Assembly (NCBI RefSeq): GCF_000308575.1
Contig: NZ_BAFZ01000049.1
Span: 1-57,778 of the forward strand
DNA length: 57,778 nt
Source: Nocardia exalbida NBRC 100660
Lineage (GTDB): Bacteria > Actinomycetota > Actinomycetes > Mycobacteriales > Mycobacteriaceae
Reading direction: 5' to 3'
Part shown: positions 43,456-52,453 of the stretch, piece after piece
How positions within the stretch are numbered: position 1 is the stretch's first letter
How the letters are laid out: every line of letters starts with the position of its first letter
Made by a program: the position numbers and the translations under genes
The notes under the pieces: generated by a model
The model's database searches: none
The model's input: only the letters and a program-made list of their open reading frames with translations
Told to the model about the DNA's origin: nothing

Positions 43456-45708
43456 GTGGCCGAACGTAGCACCATTTCTTCGCGAGAAGTCCGCACCTGG
43501 GGCGTCATCACGGCGCTCGGGGTGATCGCGGGATACGGTGCGGTTCTAGTGGCCAACGTCCGGCACTTCTATACCGACGACACCGAATCGCAGTACGCGC
43601 CGCTGTGGGTGATGCTGGGGCGCTACCTCCGCGAAGGACGGTTCCCGGCACTCGTGCCCGAGCACTGGATGGCGGGAAATTACACCATCGAAGAAGCCGG
43701 GCTGCTGAATCCGCCGCAACTGCTGATCGACCTGATCGCGCCCTCGGTGGACAACCTCGCGCTGTACGCCACCGTGGTGAAACTGATCTTCGCGATCATC
43801 CTCGCGCTCGGCGTCTACCGCATCTGCCTGGCCTACGGAGCGAAGGCGCCGTGGGCGGCGGTGGCGGGCGCCGCCATACCGTTCAGCGGATGGCTGCTGT
43901 TCTTCGACGAGGCCAGCTGGATGACGGCGTTCACCGGGACGGCTTGGATGGCGCACGCGTGGGCCTCCGGGGTGCGCTACGCCCGCGGGCGCAGCGGGCC
44001 GATTCCCGCCTTCGTCTTCTTGTATCTGGCCATTTCGGTGCAATACGTCTTCCCCGCGGTGGAGGCCGGTTTGATGGTGGGTGCCGTCGCGATCGGCGAA
44101 CTCGTCCATCAGAAGGTGTGGCGCCCGTCGCTGCGCCTGCTCACGGTCGCCGCGTGTGCGGCGGTGGCCGGATCGGCGACCTACCTGCCGAGCATGTTGT
44201 CGGCGAAGGTGACCTGGCGTGGCACCGCGCAGATCAACAACGACCAGTTCCTCACAGTGCCGTGGTCGGAGTCGCTGAACGCCAGCCTGCCCAGCACGTT
44301 GCCCGCGTTCAATTCGTGGTGGGGCTACGTGCAGCCGATGCCGGTGGTCTACATCGCGTGGTTCCTGGTTCCGGCGCTGGCCTTCGTCGATTGGCGCAGG
44401 GCGCTCGGCTCGGCGCGCGAATTCGTCGCGCCCGCCCTGTTCGCGGTGATGGCGCTGATGTGGACGGCCGGTCCCGGCGCCATCGGACCGTTGCGCTGGC
44501 CCGTCCGTGTGCTGCCGATGGTCGCGCTCGGCCTGCTGGTGCTCGTCTGCGTGCTGCTCGGCCGCTTCGCGACCGTTCAGGACTGGCGGCGGCGCGGCAT
44601 CGCGGCCGCGGTGCTGATCGGTCTACTGTGGGTGCGCTCCTTCTCGGCCGCACCCCACGAGGTGATCAGGCATGTCATCGCGGCGTTCGGTGTGGCGGCG
44701 CTCGGCGCCGTCGCGGTATGGCTCGGTCGCAGCCGTGGCGCGGCCGCCGCGTGCGCGCTGATCGTCGTTTCGGTGTTCCCGATCGCGTATCTGCAGGTGT
44801 GGGACGCGCAACCGACTCCGATGGGGTGGAATCTGCCGGAGAAGCGGTCGGAGATGAAGGCCGCCTTCCCGGATTTCCCCGGCACCACGCTGCAACTCGC
44901 GGATCGGATGCTCATCCCGCCGCCGGAACGGAACCTTTCCGGGGCGTACGGATCGCTGGTCTTCGGCAACTACGCGAAGGATCTCGAGCTGACCTACGTC
45001 AGCGGATACACCCCCAACGGGCACTACTGGTTCGGCGAGACGTTGTGCATGCGCTGGGACACCAGCGTCTGCCCCGATGCCTACCGCCGCGCGTTCGCGA
45101 CCGAGCCGACCACCGGCCGGACCATCGTCGACCTGATGAAGGTCGACCGGGTGGTGCTGCATCGCGCCTTGTACCCGGACGCACGCGACCAGCCCGCGCC
45201 CCCCGGCTGGAAATGGGTCGACTATCCGGGGCACGAGAAGTACATCTCGGTCCTGGAGCGCACCGACGGCCTGATCTCGACCCGTGACGGCCGGGTGGCG
45301 GCCACCCAGGGCGTGACGGCCACATCGATCGGCGAATCGGATACGACCAGCCGGGTGCGGGTGAGTTCGCCGGACGGCGGGCGGATCGTGTTCGCCCGGC
45401 TCGGGTGGCCCGGTTACCGGGCGACGCTCGACGGCCGGGAGATCCCCACCACGCTGGTAGGGAAAACCTTCGTGGCCGTCGATCTCCCGCCCCGTGCCTC
45501 CGGTGAGCTGGAGTTGTCCTGGCAGCCGCCGGGCTGGTGGATCGGCGTCGCCGCGGCACTGCTCGGGCTGCTCGGCCTCGGTCTGCTGGAGTGGGTGTAC
45601 CTGCGTGGCAGGCGGCGGCTCGACCGGCCGATCAGCGAGAGCGGCGAGCCGTCCGCCTCCGATGCCGCCGTGACACCGGAAACCGACTTGGCCGACGTCG
45701 TCCGATGA
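43456..45708 (+). CDS. YfhO/GT-C-like integral membrane protein, copy 2
   Basis: A 750-residue paralogue of the protein at 40638-42896, with the same order of parts: WGVITALGVIAGYGAVLVAN, FYTDDTESQYAPLW, the multi-helix core and a YfhO-like end (GWPGYRATLDGR, WQPPGWWIGVA). Differences cluster in the loops, e.g. GNYTIEEAGLL for GNNTMDDAGLF. It is preceded by TAGGGT (43441-43446) and overlaps the second GtrA gene (ATGA). The two copies may differ in sugar or acceptor. Confidence 0.86.
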   Translation: MAERSTISSREVRTWGVITALGVIAGYGAVLVANVRHFYTDDTESQYAPLWVMLGRYLREGRFPALVPEHWMAGNYTIEEAGLLNPPQLLIDLIAPSVDNLALYATVVKLIFAIILALGVYRICLAYGAKAPWAAVAGAAIPFSGWLLFFDEASWMTAFTGTAWMAHAWASGVRYARGRSGPIPAFVFLYLAISVQYVFPAVEAGLMVGAVAIGELVHQKVWRPSLRLLTVAACAAVAGSATYLPSMLSAKVTWRGTAQINNDQFLTVPWSESLNASLPSTLPAFNSWWGYVQPMPVVYIAWFLVPALAFVDWRRALGSAREFVAPALFAVMALMWTAGPGAIGPLRWPVRVLPMVALGLLVLVCVLLGRFATVQDWRRRGIAAAVLIGLLWVRSFSAAPHEVIRHVIAAFGVAALGAVAVWLGRSRGAAAACALIVVSVFPIAYLQVWDAQPTPMGWNLPEKRSEMKAAFPDFPGTTLQLADRMLIPPPERNLSGAYGSLVFGNYAKDLELTYVSGYTPNGHYWFGETLCMRWDTSVCPDAYRRAFATEPTTGRTIVDLMKVDRVVLHRALYPDARDQPAPPGWKWVDYPGHEKYISVLERTDGLISTRDGRVAATQGVTATSIGESDTTSRVRVSSPDGGRIVFARLGWPGYRATLDGREIPTTLVGKTFVAVDLPPRASGELELSWQPPGWWIGVAAALLGLLGLGLLEWVYLRGRRRLDRPISESGEPSASDAAVTPETDLADVVR

Positions 45709-46286
45709 GCGTGGGCGCGGGGGACGCAGCGGGGGCGGCATCGGAGGTGCGGCCCTGCGATGCCGCGGCCGCGACGAGCACGCCACCGCCCGCCGAGGCG
45801 GATGCCCCGCTTCCCCGTGCCGCGGAACTCCCCGCCGACCCCGGCCCGCTGCTGCGCTTGGTGCGTCGTCAGGAGATCGCCTTCGCCGTCGTCGGCGTGG
45901 TGAACACGGGTCTGGGCATGGCGCTGACGGTGATGTGGCTGGCGGTGCTCGGCAACCGGGCGCCCGCCGCGCTCGCGCCCGCCCTGGCCTACAGCATCAG
46001 CGTGGTCGTCGCGTTCGTCCTGCACCGCACCCTGGTGTTCCGCGTGCGTGGGCGGCTGATGCGGGATTTCGCCGCGTTCGTCGCGGTGAACTCCGGCGGG
46101 CTGGTGCTGAACATGGTGCTGCTCCAGCTGGGGGTGTCGCTGCTGCACCTGCCGAGCATCCCGTCGGCGGTCGCGGTGATGGCGCTGGTGGCGGGCGCCA
46201 GCTTCTTCGGGCATCGCCACATCTCGTTTCGCCGCGCGCCCGCACTCGACGCGGACGGTTCCCGGTCCGGAACGCCAGGCAGGTAG
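45705..46286 (+). CDS. GtrA family membrane protein, copy 2
   Basis: A 193-residue GtrA protein with a longer, Ala/Pro-rich cytosolic N-terminus (about 45 residues) than copy 1. Its four helices are VVGVVNTGLGMALTVMWLAV, LAYSISVVVAFVLHRTLVF, FVAVNSGGLVLNMVLLQLGV and the last one ending FFGHRHISFRR. ATG 45705 overlaps the upstream stop (ATGA). Probable role is as for copy 1: translocating a lipid-linked sugar for the adjacent GT-C-like enzyme. Confidence 0.93.
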   Translation: MSVGAGDAAGAASEVRPCDAAAATSTPPPAEADAPLPRAAELPADPGPLLRLVRRQEIAFAVVGVVNTGLGMALTVMWLAVLGNRAPAALAPALAYSISVVVAFVLHRTLVFRVRGRLMRDFAAFVAVNSGGLVLNMVLLQLGVSLLHLPSIPSAVAVMALVAGASFFGHRHISFRRAPALDADGSRSGTPGR

Positions 46287-46295
46287 GTTCCTCGT

Positions 46296-46526
46296 ATGCC
46301 TGAGCACACCACTTTGGACGCCACACTGCTGAGCCTGCTGGCCTGCCCGCAGGACAAGGGCCCGCTGCGGCTGGTCCGCGCCGCCGACGGCAGCGCGCTG
46401 CTCTACAACCCGCGCCTGCGCCGGGCATACCCGATCGAGAACGGCATCCCGGTCCTGCTCGTCGACGAGGCGAGGGACGTCACCGACGCCGAGCACGACG
46501 CGTTCACCGCCCAGCCCGACGCCTGA
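46296..46526 (+). CDS. Trm112-like zinc-ribbon protein
   Basis: A 76-residue protein starting MPEHTTLDATLLSLLACPQD, with YNPRLRRAYPIENGIPVLLVDEA. This is the Trm112 family, small partners that stabilise methyltransferases in other organisms. Only one Cys is left of the zinc ribbon (LACP), so metal binding is doubtful. TAGGTT (46284-46289) lies 6 nt before ATG 46296, a leaderless promoter within the end of the GtrA gene. Role unknown. Confidence 0.88.
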   Translation: MPEHTTLDATLLSLLACPQDKGPLRLVRAADGSALLYNPRLRRAYPIENGIPVLLVDEARDVTDAEHDAFTAQPDA

Positions 46527-46726
46527 CCCGCCGACCTCTCTTCTCACGACTCGCCCGCCGCCGGGCAACGGATGCGTCACGGTCGTTTTGCGGCCATTGA
46601 CCGTTTGGAGCCGGGTCCGCCATGATCATTTGCACTTCGCGACGGTCCACGCGCTCCAGCGAAGGGGCGCTGCGGCCGACCTGATGAGCGGCACAGGTGG
46701 CGTATGGGAGAGAGGTCGGGAACGTA

Positions 46727-47236
46727 ATGAGCGCTTCGCGTTTACGTAACTGGACGGCTCGATGTGCGATCGCCTGCGGAGTCGCGGCGGCGGCATTCGC
46801 CATGGCGGTGCCGGCCCAGGCCGAACCGCTCTGGCCGGGCGGCCCGGACATCCCCGGTATGCCCGCGCTGATTCCGCCCCCGCCGCCCGTAGCGCCGTGC
46901 TCCACGGCGGCCCGCGCGTGCATGCGGCTGTCCACCGACGAAGCCTGGCTGATGGACGAGGGCAAGGTGGTCTACGGCCCCACGCCGATCTCGCACGGGA
47001 TGCCGGGGTACGAGACACCGCCCGGAGTCTTCCACGTGTCGTTCAAGAAGGAATTCCACTGGAGCACCATGCACAACGCTCCGATGCCGTACGCGACCTT
47101 CTTCAACGGCGACATCGCCTTCCACGTCGGCCCGATCGAGAAGAAATCGCACGGCTGCGTCCGGATGACCCACGAGGGAGCCAAGGCGTTCTACGAATAC
47201 CTCTGGCCCGGTGACGTCGTCGAAGTCGTGGAGTGA
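46727..47236 (+). CDS. Secreted L,D-transpeptidase (YkuD)
   Basis: A 169-residue protein from ATG 46727. The N-terminal Sec signal (basic SRLRNWTAR, hydrophobic AIACGVAAAAFAMAVPAQA) is followed by a Pro-rich spacer (MPALIPPPPPV) and the YkuD domain. That domain has HGMPGYETPPGVFHV and the catalytic HGCVRM with its Cys. It would make 3-3 cross-links in peptidoglycan outside the membrane. It is a minimal version: it lacks the Ig-like domains of mycobacterial LdtA/B. A GAGAGAGG ribosome site lies about 9 nt upstream. It is transcribed alone. Confidence 0.92.
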   Translation: MSASRLRNWTARCAIACGVAAAAFAMAVPAQAEPLWPGGPDIPGMPALIPPPPPVAPCSTAARACMRLSTDEAWLMDEGKVVYGPTPISHGMPGYETPPGVFHVSFKKEFHWSTMHNAPMPYATFFNGDIAFHVGPIEKKSHGCVRMTHEGAKAFYEYLWPGDVVEVVE

Positions 47237-47267
47237 CGGCTCCGGTGTGCCCCGGTGATCGCCGCGG

Positions 47268-47912
47268 TCATGGGGACGCCGGTCCCCGGCCGATGTCTCC
47301 GGTGAGATAGCGCTGCAGCGTCGGGCCCACCGCGGTGACCAGGTCGGCCACGGGCATCGAGGCCAGCGGTTCGACCCCGACGATCTTGCGGCCCACCAGC
47401 ACACCGAGCATCTGCGAGGCGACCAGGCCGATCCGGACCCGGCCGTCGTCCTCCGGGGTGGCGATGCGCAGGCGGACGCGCTCCAGCACCACCTCCAACA
47501 GGAATCTCCTGGCCAGGGACGGGTCGTCGTTGCCGGCCAGGATGCTGCGCACCACGGCGACGACGCCGGGCCCCGCGGGGGAGTCCCACACCCCGACCAC
47601 CGCGCGAATGATGGTCTCGCCCAAGCGATCCAGCGGCGCGGCGTCGACGATGCGCAGTGTCGTCTCGGGATTCACCGGGAATTCCACCACCGCGGCGAAA
47701 AGTTGCTGCTTGGTGCCGAAGTAGTGATGCACGAGGGCCGGATCCACCCCCGCGTCGGTGGCGACCGCGCGCACCGAGGTCTTGTCGAAGCCCGCGTCGG
47801 CGAAACGCGCGCGGGCGGCCGCGAGGATGGCCTCGCGGGCGCCCGATTGCCCCGGTCGGCGGCCCGTGCGGGTAGGCCGCTCGGCGCCGCCGGAGCCGTT
47901 GCCTGCCGTCAC
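47268..47912 (-). CDS. TetR/AcrR family regulator of the ABC exporter
   Basis: A 214-residue repressor. The HTH is AREAILAAARARFADAGFDK, then TSVRAVATDAGVDPALVHHY and FGTKQQLF. The C-terminal ligand domain has no recognisable pocket residues. GTG 47912 overlaps the permease stop (GTGA), so it is the third gene of ATPase-permease-TetR. It probably autoregulates by binding the concentric dyad at 49441-49476 just upstream of the operon. Confidence 0.93.
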   Translation of the reverse strand: MTAGNGSGGAERPTRTGRRPGQSGAREAILAAARARFADAGFDKTSVRAVATDAGVDPALVHHYFGTKQQLFAAVVEFPVNPETTLRIVDAAPLDRLGETIIRAVVGVWDSPAGPGVVAVVRSILAGNDDPSLARRFLLEVVLERVRLRIATPEDDGRVRIGLVASQMLGVLVGRKIVGVEPLASMPVADLVTAVGPTLQRYLTGDIGRGPASP

Positions 47913-48703
47913 GTGGTCCGCCGTCGTAGCGTGGCAGCGCCCAGGCACAGGGCGACGATCGCGAACCCGGCGACAACGGCAAGATCACGCCACATCTGGC
48001 CGGTGACCTCCGGATGCGTCGAAACCTGCTGCAGCGCGTCGACCGCGTAGCTCAACGGCATCACGTTGCTGATCACCTCCAGCCAATCGGGCAGCTGGCC
48101 GCGGGGAACGAGCAGGCCGCACAGGAAGATCTGCGGCGCGACAACGACCGGCATGAACTGTACGGCCTGGAATTCGGTGCGCGCGAACGCGCTTGCCAGC
48201 AGACCCAGCGCCACCCCGCACACCGCGTCGACCACCGCGATCAGCACCACCCAGCTCGGACTGCCCGCCGCGTCGAGCCCGAGCAGCCCGAAGGAGACCA
48301 GGCAGGCGACGACGGCCTGCGCGGCCGCGGCCAGCGAGAACGCGGTGCCGTAGCCGGCGAGCAGGTCGAGTTTCGACAGCGGCGTCGACAGCAGCCGCTC
48401 CAGCGTGCCCGAGGTGCGTTCGCGCTGCATGGCGATCGCGGTGATCAGGAACATCACGATGAACGGCAGGATGCCGAGCATGCTGATGCCGACCCGGTCG
48501 AACAGCGAGACGGGGTTCAGCGGGTTGGTCGGGGTGTCCCTGTAGATGAAATACAGCAGCGCCATCAGCAGCGCGGGGACCACCAGGATCATGGCGACGG
48601 TGCGGTGGTCGTTGCGCAGCTGGCGCAGGATGCGGCCGGTGGTAGCGGCGTAGGGGCGCAGTGTCGGCGTCCGCCGGGGCGCGGCCTCCATGGTGGCGGT
48701 CAT
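47909..48703 (-). CDS. ABC-2 type transporter permease
   Basis: A 264-residue membrane protein with six segments, starting after RQLRNDHRTVAMILVVPALL and including ILPFIVMFLITAIAMQRERT SGTLE-type and VVAPQIFLCGLLVP. The RTSGTLERLL loop is the ABC-2 coupling-helix signature. ATG 48703 overlaps the ATPase stop (ATGA). It would export a drug or lipid together with the ATPase; the substrate is unknown. Longer in-frame starts are shadows of the ATPase gene. Confidence 0.93.
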   Translation of the reverse strand: MTATMEAAPRRTPTLRPYAATTGRILRQLRNDHRTVAMILVVPALLMALLYFIYRDTPTNPLNPVSLFDRVGISMLGILPFIVMFLITAIAMQRERTSGTLERLLSTPLSKLDLLAGYGTAFSLAAAAQAVVACLVSFGLLGLDAAGSPSWVVLIAVVDAVCGVALGLLASAFARTEFQAVQFMPVVVAPQIFLCGLLVPRGQLPDWLEVISNVMPLSYAVDALQQVSTHPEVTGQMWRDLAVVAGFAIVALCLGAATLRRRTT

Positions 48704-49431
48704 GCGTTCTGTCCCATCGTGATCAGGGTGAGGAAGGCGGTCTCCAGGTTCTGCTCGCCGGTCTGCGCGCGCAGTTCGTCGGGGCTGAGCTGGGCGAGCA
48801 ACTGCCCCTCGCGCATCAGCAACAGCCGGTCGCAGTGCTCGGCCTCGTCCATGACGTGGCTGGACACCAGCAGCGTCGTCCCGTTCGAGGCCAGTTCGTG
48901 GAACTGCTTCCACAGCTCGACGCGCAGCACGGGATCGAGGCCGACGGTCGGTTCGTCCAGAACCAGCAGATCGGGCTGGGCGACGAGCGCGCACGCCAGG
49001 GACGCGCGCGTCTTCTGCCCGCCGGAGAGCTCGTCGCCGCGCTGGTGGGCGTGATCGGTCAGACCGACCGCCGTGATCGCGTCGTCGACGTCGGCGCGGT
49101 CGCGGCCGTAGAGCGCGGCGAAGTACGCGACGTTCTCACGGACGCTGATGTCGTTGTAGATGCTCGGCGCCTGGGTGACGTAGCCGATCAGGTGGCGCAG
49201 CGCCGCGGAGCCCGCCGGGCGTCCGAGCGCGCTGACGTCGCCCGATTCGATGATCTGCGTGCCGACGATGCTGCGCATCAGCGTGGTCTTGCCGCAGCCC
49301 GACGGGCCCAGCAGCCCGGTGATCGAGCCGCGCGGGATGGTCAGCGAGACGTCGCGCAGTACTTCGCGGCCGCCGCGACGGACCCGCAGGTTCCGCACCT
49401 CGACGGCGGGGGATGGGATGGCTTGCGACAC
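48700..49431 (-). CDS. ABC transporter ATP-binding protein (DRA/ABC-2 exporter)
   Basis: A 243-residue ATPase. Walker A is GPSGCGKTT, the Q-loop lies in YVTQAPSIY, the signature is ELSGGQKTRAS, Walker B is LLVLDEPTVGLDP and the H-loop is VSSHVMDEAE. This is the drug-exporter type of ATPase paired with an ABC-2 permease. It is the first gene of ATPase-permease-TetR. GTG 49431 starts 10 bp downstream of the dyad operator. Confidence 0.95.
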   Translation of the reverse strand: MSQAIPSPAVEVRNLRVRRGGREVLRDVSLTIPRGSITGLLGPSGCGKTTLMRSIVGTQIIESGDVSALGRPAGSAALRHLIGYVTQAPSIYNDISVRENVAYFAALYGRDRADVDDAITAVGLTDHAHQRGDELSGGQKTRASLACALVAQPDLLVLDEPTVGLDPVLRVELWKQFHELASNGTTLLVSSHVMDEAEHCDRLLLMREGQLLAQLSPDELRAQTGEQNLETAFLTLITMGQNA

Positions 49432-49440
49432 GGTCGCCTC

Positions 49441-49476
49441 AATTCATCGAGTGTTGAATTCACTATGTGATGAATT
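49441..49476. promoter_or_regulatory. Concentric dyad, likely TetR operator
   Basis: The outer arms AATTCATC (49441-49448) and GATGAATT (49469-49476) and the inner palindrome TGAATTCA (49455-49462) share the same centre (49458.5). It is an AT-rich island directly upstream of the exporter operon, as expected for its own TetR repressor. Confidence 0.65.
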
Positions 49477-49519
49477 TAGCGCGCCCGCGCTGAACAGGCA
49501 AGAGTGTCGGTCGGGAGAG

Positions 49520-51034
49520 TCAGTGGCCGTGGTGCGCCGGCGGGGTTCCCGGTGCCTGGCCCGGGTTCACGACGACGAACTGGCCCATCATTCCGAGGTC
49601 CTCGTGCCAGAGCAGGTGGCAGTGGTACATGTAGGGCGCGTCCGGATCGGCCGGGCCGTCGAAGCGCATGGCCAATCGCACCGTGCTGCCCGGCGGCAGG
49701 AAGACGGTGTCCTTCGGGCCGGTCAGCGCCGCCGGTGGCGGGCCGTCGTCCACCGCGAGTACGCGGAATCGCACGTCGTGGATGTGGAAGTTGTGCGGCA
49801 TGCCGTCGCCGTTGCGCACCACCCACGTCTCCGTGGTGCCGCGCGTCACCGCGAAATCGATCCGGTCCATGACCATCGGGGTGCCGTTGATCCCGGCGAG
49901 GTTCAGGTCGAAATTCCGTTCCCGGACCGAATCGCCGCCGTCCGGGGTGCTGGGAGGAGCCAGGGCCGCGGGCAGCTCCGGTGACGGCCGCAGCGTCTCG
50001 GCCGCGCGCAGTTCCAGGACGTCGAAGGTGTCGTCACCCCCGGCGAAACGCTGTGTCCAGAAGTCGAGTCCGGCGTCGAGTTCGCCGGAGCGCAGTACGG
50101 TGCGCTCGCCCGGTCGCATCCGCACCACGATCTCGGCGCGCTCACCCGGCGACAGCCGCAGCCGATCCTGGGTGCTCGGCCGTTCGGTGAAGCCGCCGTC
50201 GGTGGCGACGAGCGCGAACGGTCGCCCGCCGGAGAATTCGAAGGTGTAGATCCGCGCGGTGGAGGCGTTGAGCAGGCGCAGCCGGACCAGTTCGTCGCCG
50301 ACGTTCCGGTACGGCGCGAGCGTGCCGTTGACCATCGTCCGGTCGCCGAGGAAACCGACATCGCGGAACATTCCGTGCGAGGAGTCCAGCGTCGCGCCGT
50401 TGAACTTCACGTCCTGCACGATCACCGGCAGATCGTCCACGCCGTAGGTGGACGGGAGCGCCAGGGAGGTGGACACGTCGTCGTCGAGCAGGAACATGCC
50501 CGCCAACCCGCGGCGCACGTGGGTTTCGGTCGCGCCGTGCGGATGCGGGTGGTACCACAGCGTCGCGGCGGGTTGATCGACGGTCCACTGCGGCGTCCAC
50601 GCGGCGCCGGGCGCCACCGTCTGGTGCGGGCCGCCATCCATCGCGGCGGGCAGGTGCATGCCGTGCCAGTGCACGGTGGAGGCCTCCGGCAGGGTGTTGC
50701 GCACGGTCACCGCCACCTTCTCCCCGCGCCGCGCCCGCAGTGTCGGACCGAGATAGTCGCCGTTGAACCCCCAGGTCGGCGTGGCCCGGCCGGGAAGGAA
50801 CTCGTGTTGTCCGGCGCGCATGTCGAGTTCGAACGTGCGCGTGCCGTCGGCGCCGACCCGCGACGGAGCCAGCGCGGGTACGGCCAGTTCGTTGCGGAAT
50901 TCCGTCTTGCCCACGGTGGATACGGCCGCCCCGGCGTACACCCAGGCGACACCACCGAGGATCAGGACCGGCAGTGCCGCGAGGCAGCCGAGAACGAGGA
51001 ACAACCGCCTGCGCGGCCGGGAATCCGAAGACAT
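49520..51034 (-). CDS. Membrane-anchored multicopper oxidase
   Basis: A 504-residue cupredoxin protein. An N-terminal anchor (RRRLFLVLGCLAALPVLILG) precedes three cupredoxin domains. The copper ligand clusters are complete: HWHGMH, WYHPHPHG, HNFHIHDVRF and YHCHLLWHEDLGMM. A Met follows the last cluster, giving a type 1 copper site with an axial Met. It belongs to the CueO/CotA/FtsP group and may oxidise Cu(I), Fe(II) or phenols outside the cell. The C-terminal tail PAHHGH is His-rich. ATG 51034 is used because the anchor then starts normally. Confidence 0.94.
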   Translation of the reverse strand: MSSDSRPRRRLFLVLGCLAALPVLILGGVAWVYAGAAVSTVGKTEFRNELAVPALAPSRVGADGTRTFELDMRAGQHEFLPGRATPTWGFNGDYLGPTLRARRGEKVAVTVRNTLPEASTVHWHGMHLPAAMDGGPHQTVAPGAAWTPQWTVDQPAATLWYHPHPHGATETHVRRGLAGMFLLDDDVSTSLALPSTYGVDDLPVIVQDVKFNGATLDSSHGMFRDVGFLGDRTMVNGTLAPYRNVGDELVRLRLLNASTARIYTFEFSGGRPFALVATDGGFTERPSTQDRLRLSPGERAEIVVRMRPGERTVLRSGELDAGLDFWTQRFAGGDDTFDVLELRAAETLRPSPELPAALAPPSTPDGGDSVRERNFDLNLAGINGTPMVMDRIDFAVTRGTTETWVVRNGDGMPHNFHIHDVRFRVLAVDDGPPPAALTGPKDTVFLPPGSTVRLAMRFDGPADPDAPYMYHCHLLWHEDLGMMGQFVVVNPGQAPGTPPAHHGH

Positions 51035-51278
51035 GGACCGACGGTAGAAATCCGCGGTGCCACAACACATCCGGAAGCGTCCCGATTTCCTCCCCGATCC
51101 CGCCCCTGATACCCGTGCCGCGGCCTCAGGGTGCGCGCGGGATTCGCTCGTCCGGCCGCGCCCGTCGAATGTGACCCGGAACACACAGTGGGGTGTCACG
51201 TTCCGGACCGCTCAGCTGTCCCATGGTCGTCACCATCCGCCAACCCTGCCTCGGTGACCCGACCATTGGAGCACTGTC

Positions 51279-52451
51279 ATGAACACCGCACATCGGATCG
51301 TCATCCTCGGCGGCGGCTACACCGGCATGCTGGCCGCCGTGCGGCTGGCCCGGCGCACCCGTGCGCTGGACGTCCGGATCACGCTGGTCAACCCCTCCGC
51401 GCGCTTCACCGAGCGCCTGCGCATGCACCAGGTGGCCGCGGGCCAAGAGCTGGCGGACCACCGGATCCCCGCGCTGCTGGAAGGCACCGGCGTCGCCTTC
51501 GTCCAGGGCTGGGCCACGGCCATCGACCCGATGGCTCGAGAGGTCACCGTCGACGGCACCACTCGCCTTCCCTATGACGAGTTGATCTACGCGCTGGGCA
51601 GCACCGCCGACACGAGCATCGTGCCCGGCGCCGCCGACCACGCGTGGACCCTGGACAACCCCGCTACCGCACACCGATTCGGCCGCCGCCTCGCCGAGGT
51701 GGCGGCGCGCGGCGGCACGGTCGCGGTCTGCGGCGGCGGCTTGACCGGCATCGAGGCGGCGGCCGAGATCGCCGAGAGCCATCCCGGCGCGCGCGTCACC
51801 CTGATCAGCAGCGGTGAGCCCGGCGCCATGATGGGCACGAAGGCCCGCGCCTACCTGCATCGGGCACTCGATCGGCTCGGTGTCACCCGGCAGACCGGCC
51901 GGACCGTGGTGAAGGTGCTGCCCGACGCGGTCGAACTGGCCGGCGGCGAACTCGTGCACACCGATCTGACGCTGTGGACAGCCGGTGTCCGCGTCTCCCC
52001 ACTGGCCGCGCAGGCTGGGATCGAGACCGACCCGCACGGGTTGATCGTAGTCGACCCGACCCTGAAGTCGGTGTCGCACCCTACGATTCACGCCATCGGC
52101 GACGCCGCCGCGGTCCGCCAGGCGTGGGGGCGGATCCACGGCACCTGCCAGAGCGGGATGCCGACCGCCGCCTACACCGCGGACGTCATCGCGCGGCAGC
52201 TGCGCGGTAAGCGGGTGCGGCCGTTCCGCTTCGGATATTTCCACCAGCCGGTCAGCATCGGGCGCAAGGACGCGGTCATCCAGTTCACCAAGGCCGACGA
52301 CCGTCCGCGCCGCGGCTACCTGGCCGGACGCGCCGCCGTGCGCTACAAGGAGGCCGTCAGCGGCAGCCCGGTGCCGGTCTTCACGCTGAGCAAGCGGATG
52401 ACGGTGTCGGTGACCCTGTCCAAAGGTGGCCGGGCAACCAGGAGAATCTAG
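51279..52451 (+). CDS. NDH-2-like FAD/NAD(P)-dependent oxidoreductase
   Basis: A 390-residue flavoprotein. The FAD site is IVILGGGYTGMLAAVRLARR, the NAD(P) site is VAVCGGGLTGIEAAAEIA, and the second FAD motif is IHAIGDAAAV. It resembles type II NADH dehydrogenases and other pyridine nucleotide-disulphide fold enzymes, without a redox CxxC. It lies 2 bp before an ECF41 sigma gene. ECF41 operons typically pair the sigma factor with an oxidoreductase, epimerase or carboxymuconolactone decarboxylase, so this is probably its partner. Confidence 0.9.
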   Translation: MNTAHRIVILGGGYTGMLAAVRLARRTRALDVRITLVNPSARFTERLRMHQVAAGQELADHRIPALLEGTGVAFVQGWATAIDPMAREVTVDGTTRLPYDELIYALGSTADTSIVPGAADHAWTLDNPATAHRFGRRLAEVAARGGTVAVCGGGLTGIEAAAEIAESHPGARVTLISSGEPGAMMGTKARAYLHRALDRLGVTRQTGRTVVKVLPDAVELAGGELVHTDLTLWTAGVRVSPLAAQAGIETDPHGLIVVDPTLKSVSHPTIHAIGDAAAVRQAWGRIHGTCQSGMPTAAYTADVIARQLRGKRVRPFRFGYFHQPVSIGRKDAVIQFTKADDRPRRGYLAGRAAVRYKEAVSGSPVPVFTLSKRMTVSVTLSKGGRATRRI

Positions 52452-52453
52452 CC

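Larger units (their letters stand above)
40623..46286 (+). repeat. Tandem duplication of a two-gene unit (GT-C-like + GtrA)
   Basis: The units 40623-43384 and 43441-46286 have the same promoter (TAGGGT, 9 nt, GTG), a roughly 750-codon membrane protein and a GtrA gene overlapping it by 4 bp. The large proteins agree in most positions by eye; for example PPQLLIDLIAPSVDN is identical. Long DNA stretches are also near identical, so the duplication is not very old. Confidence 0.9.
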
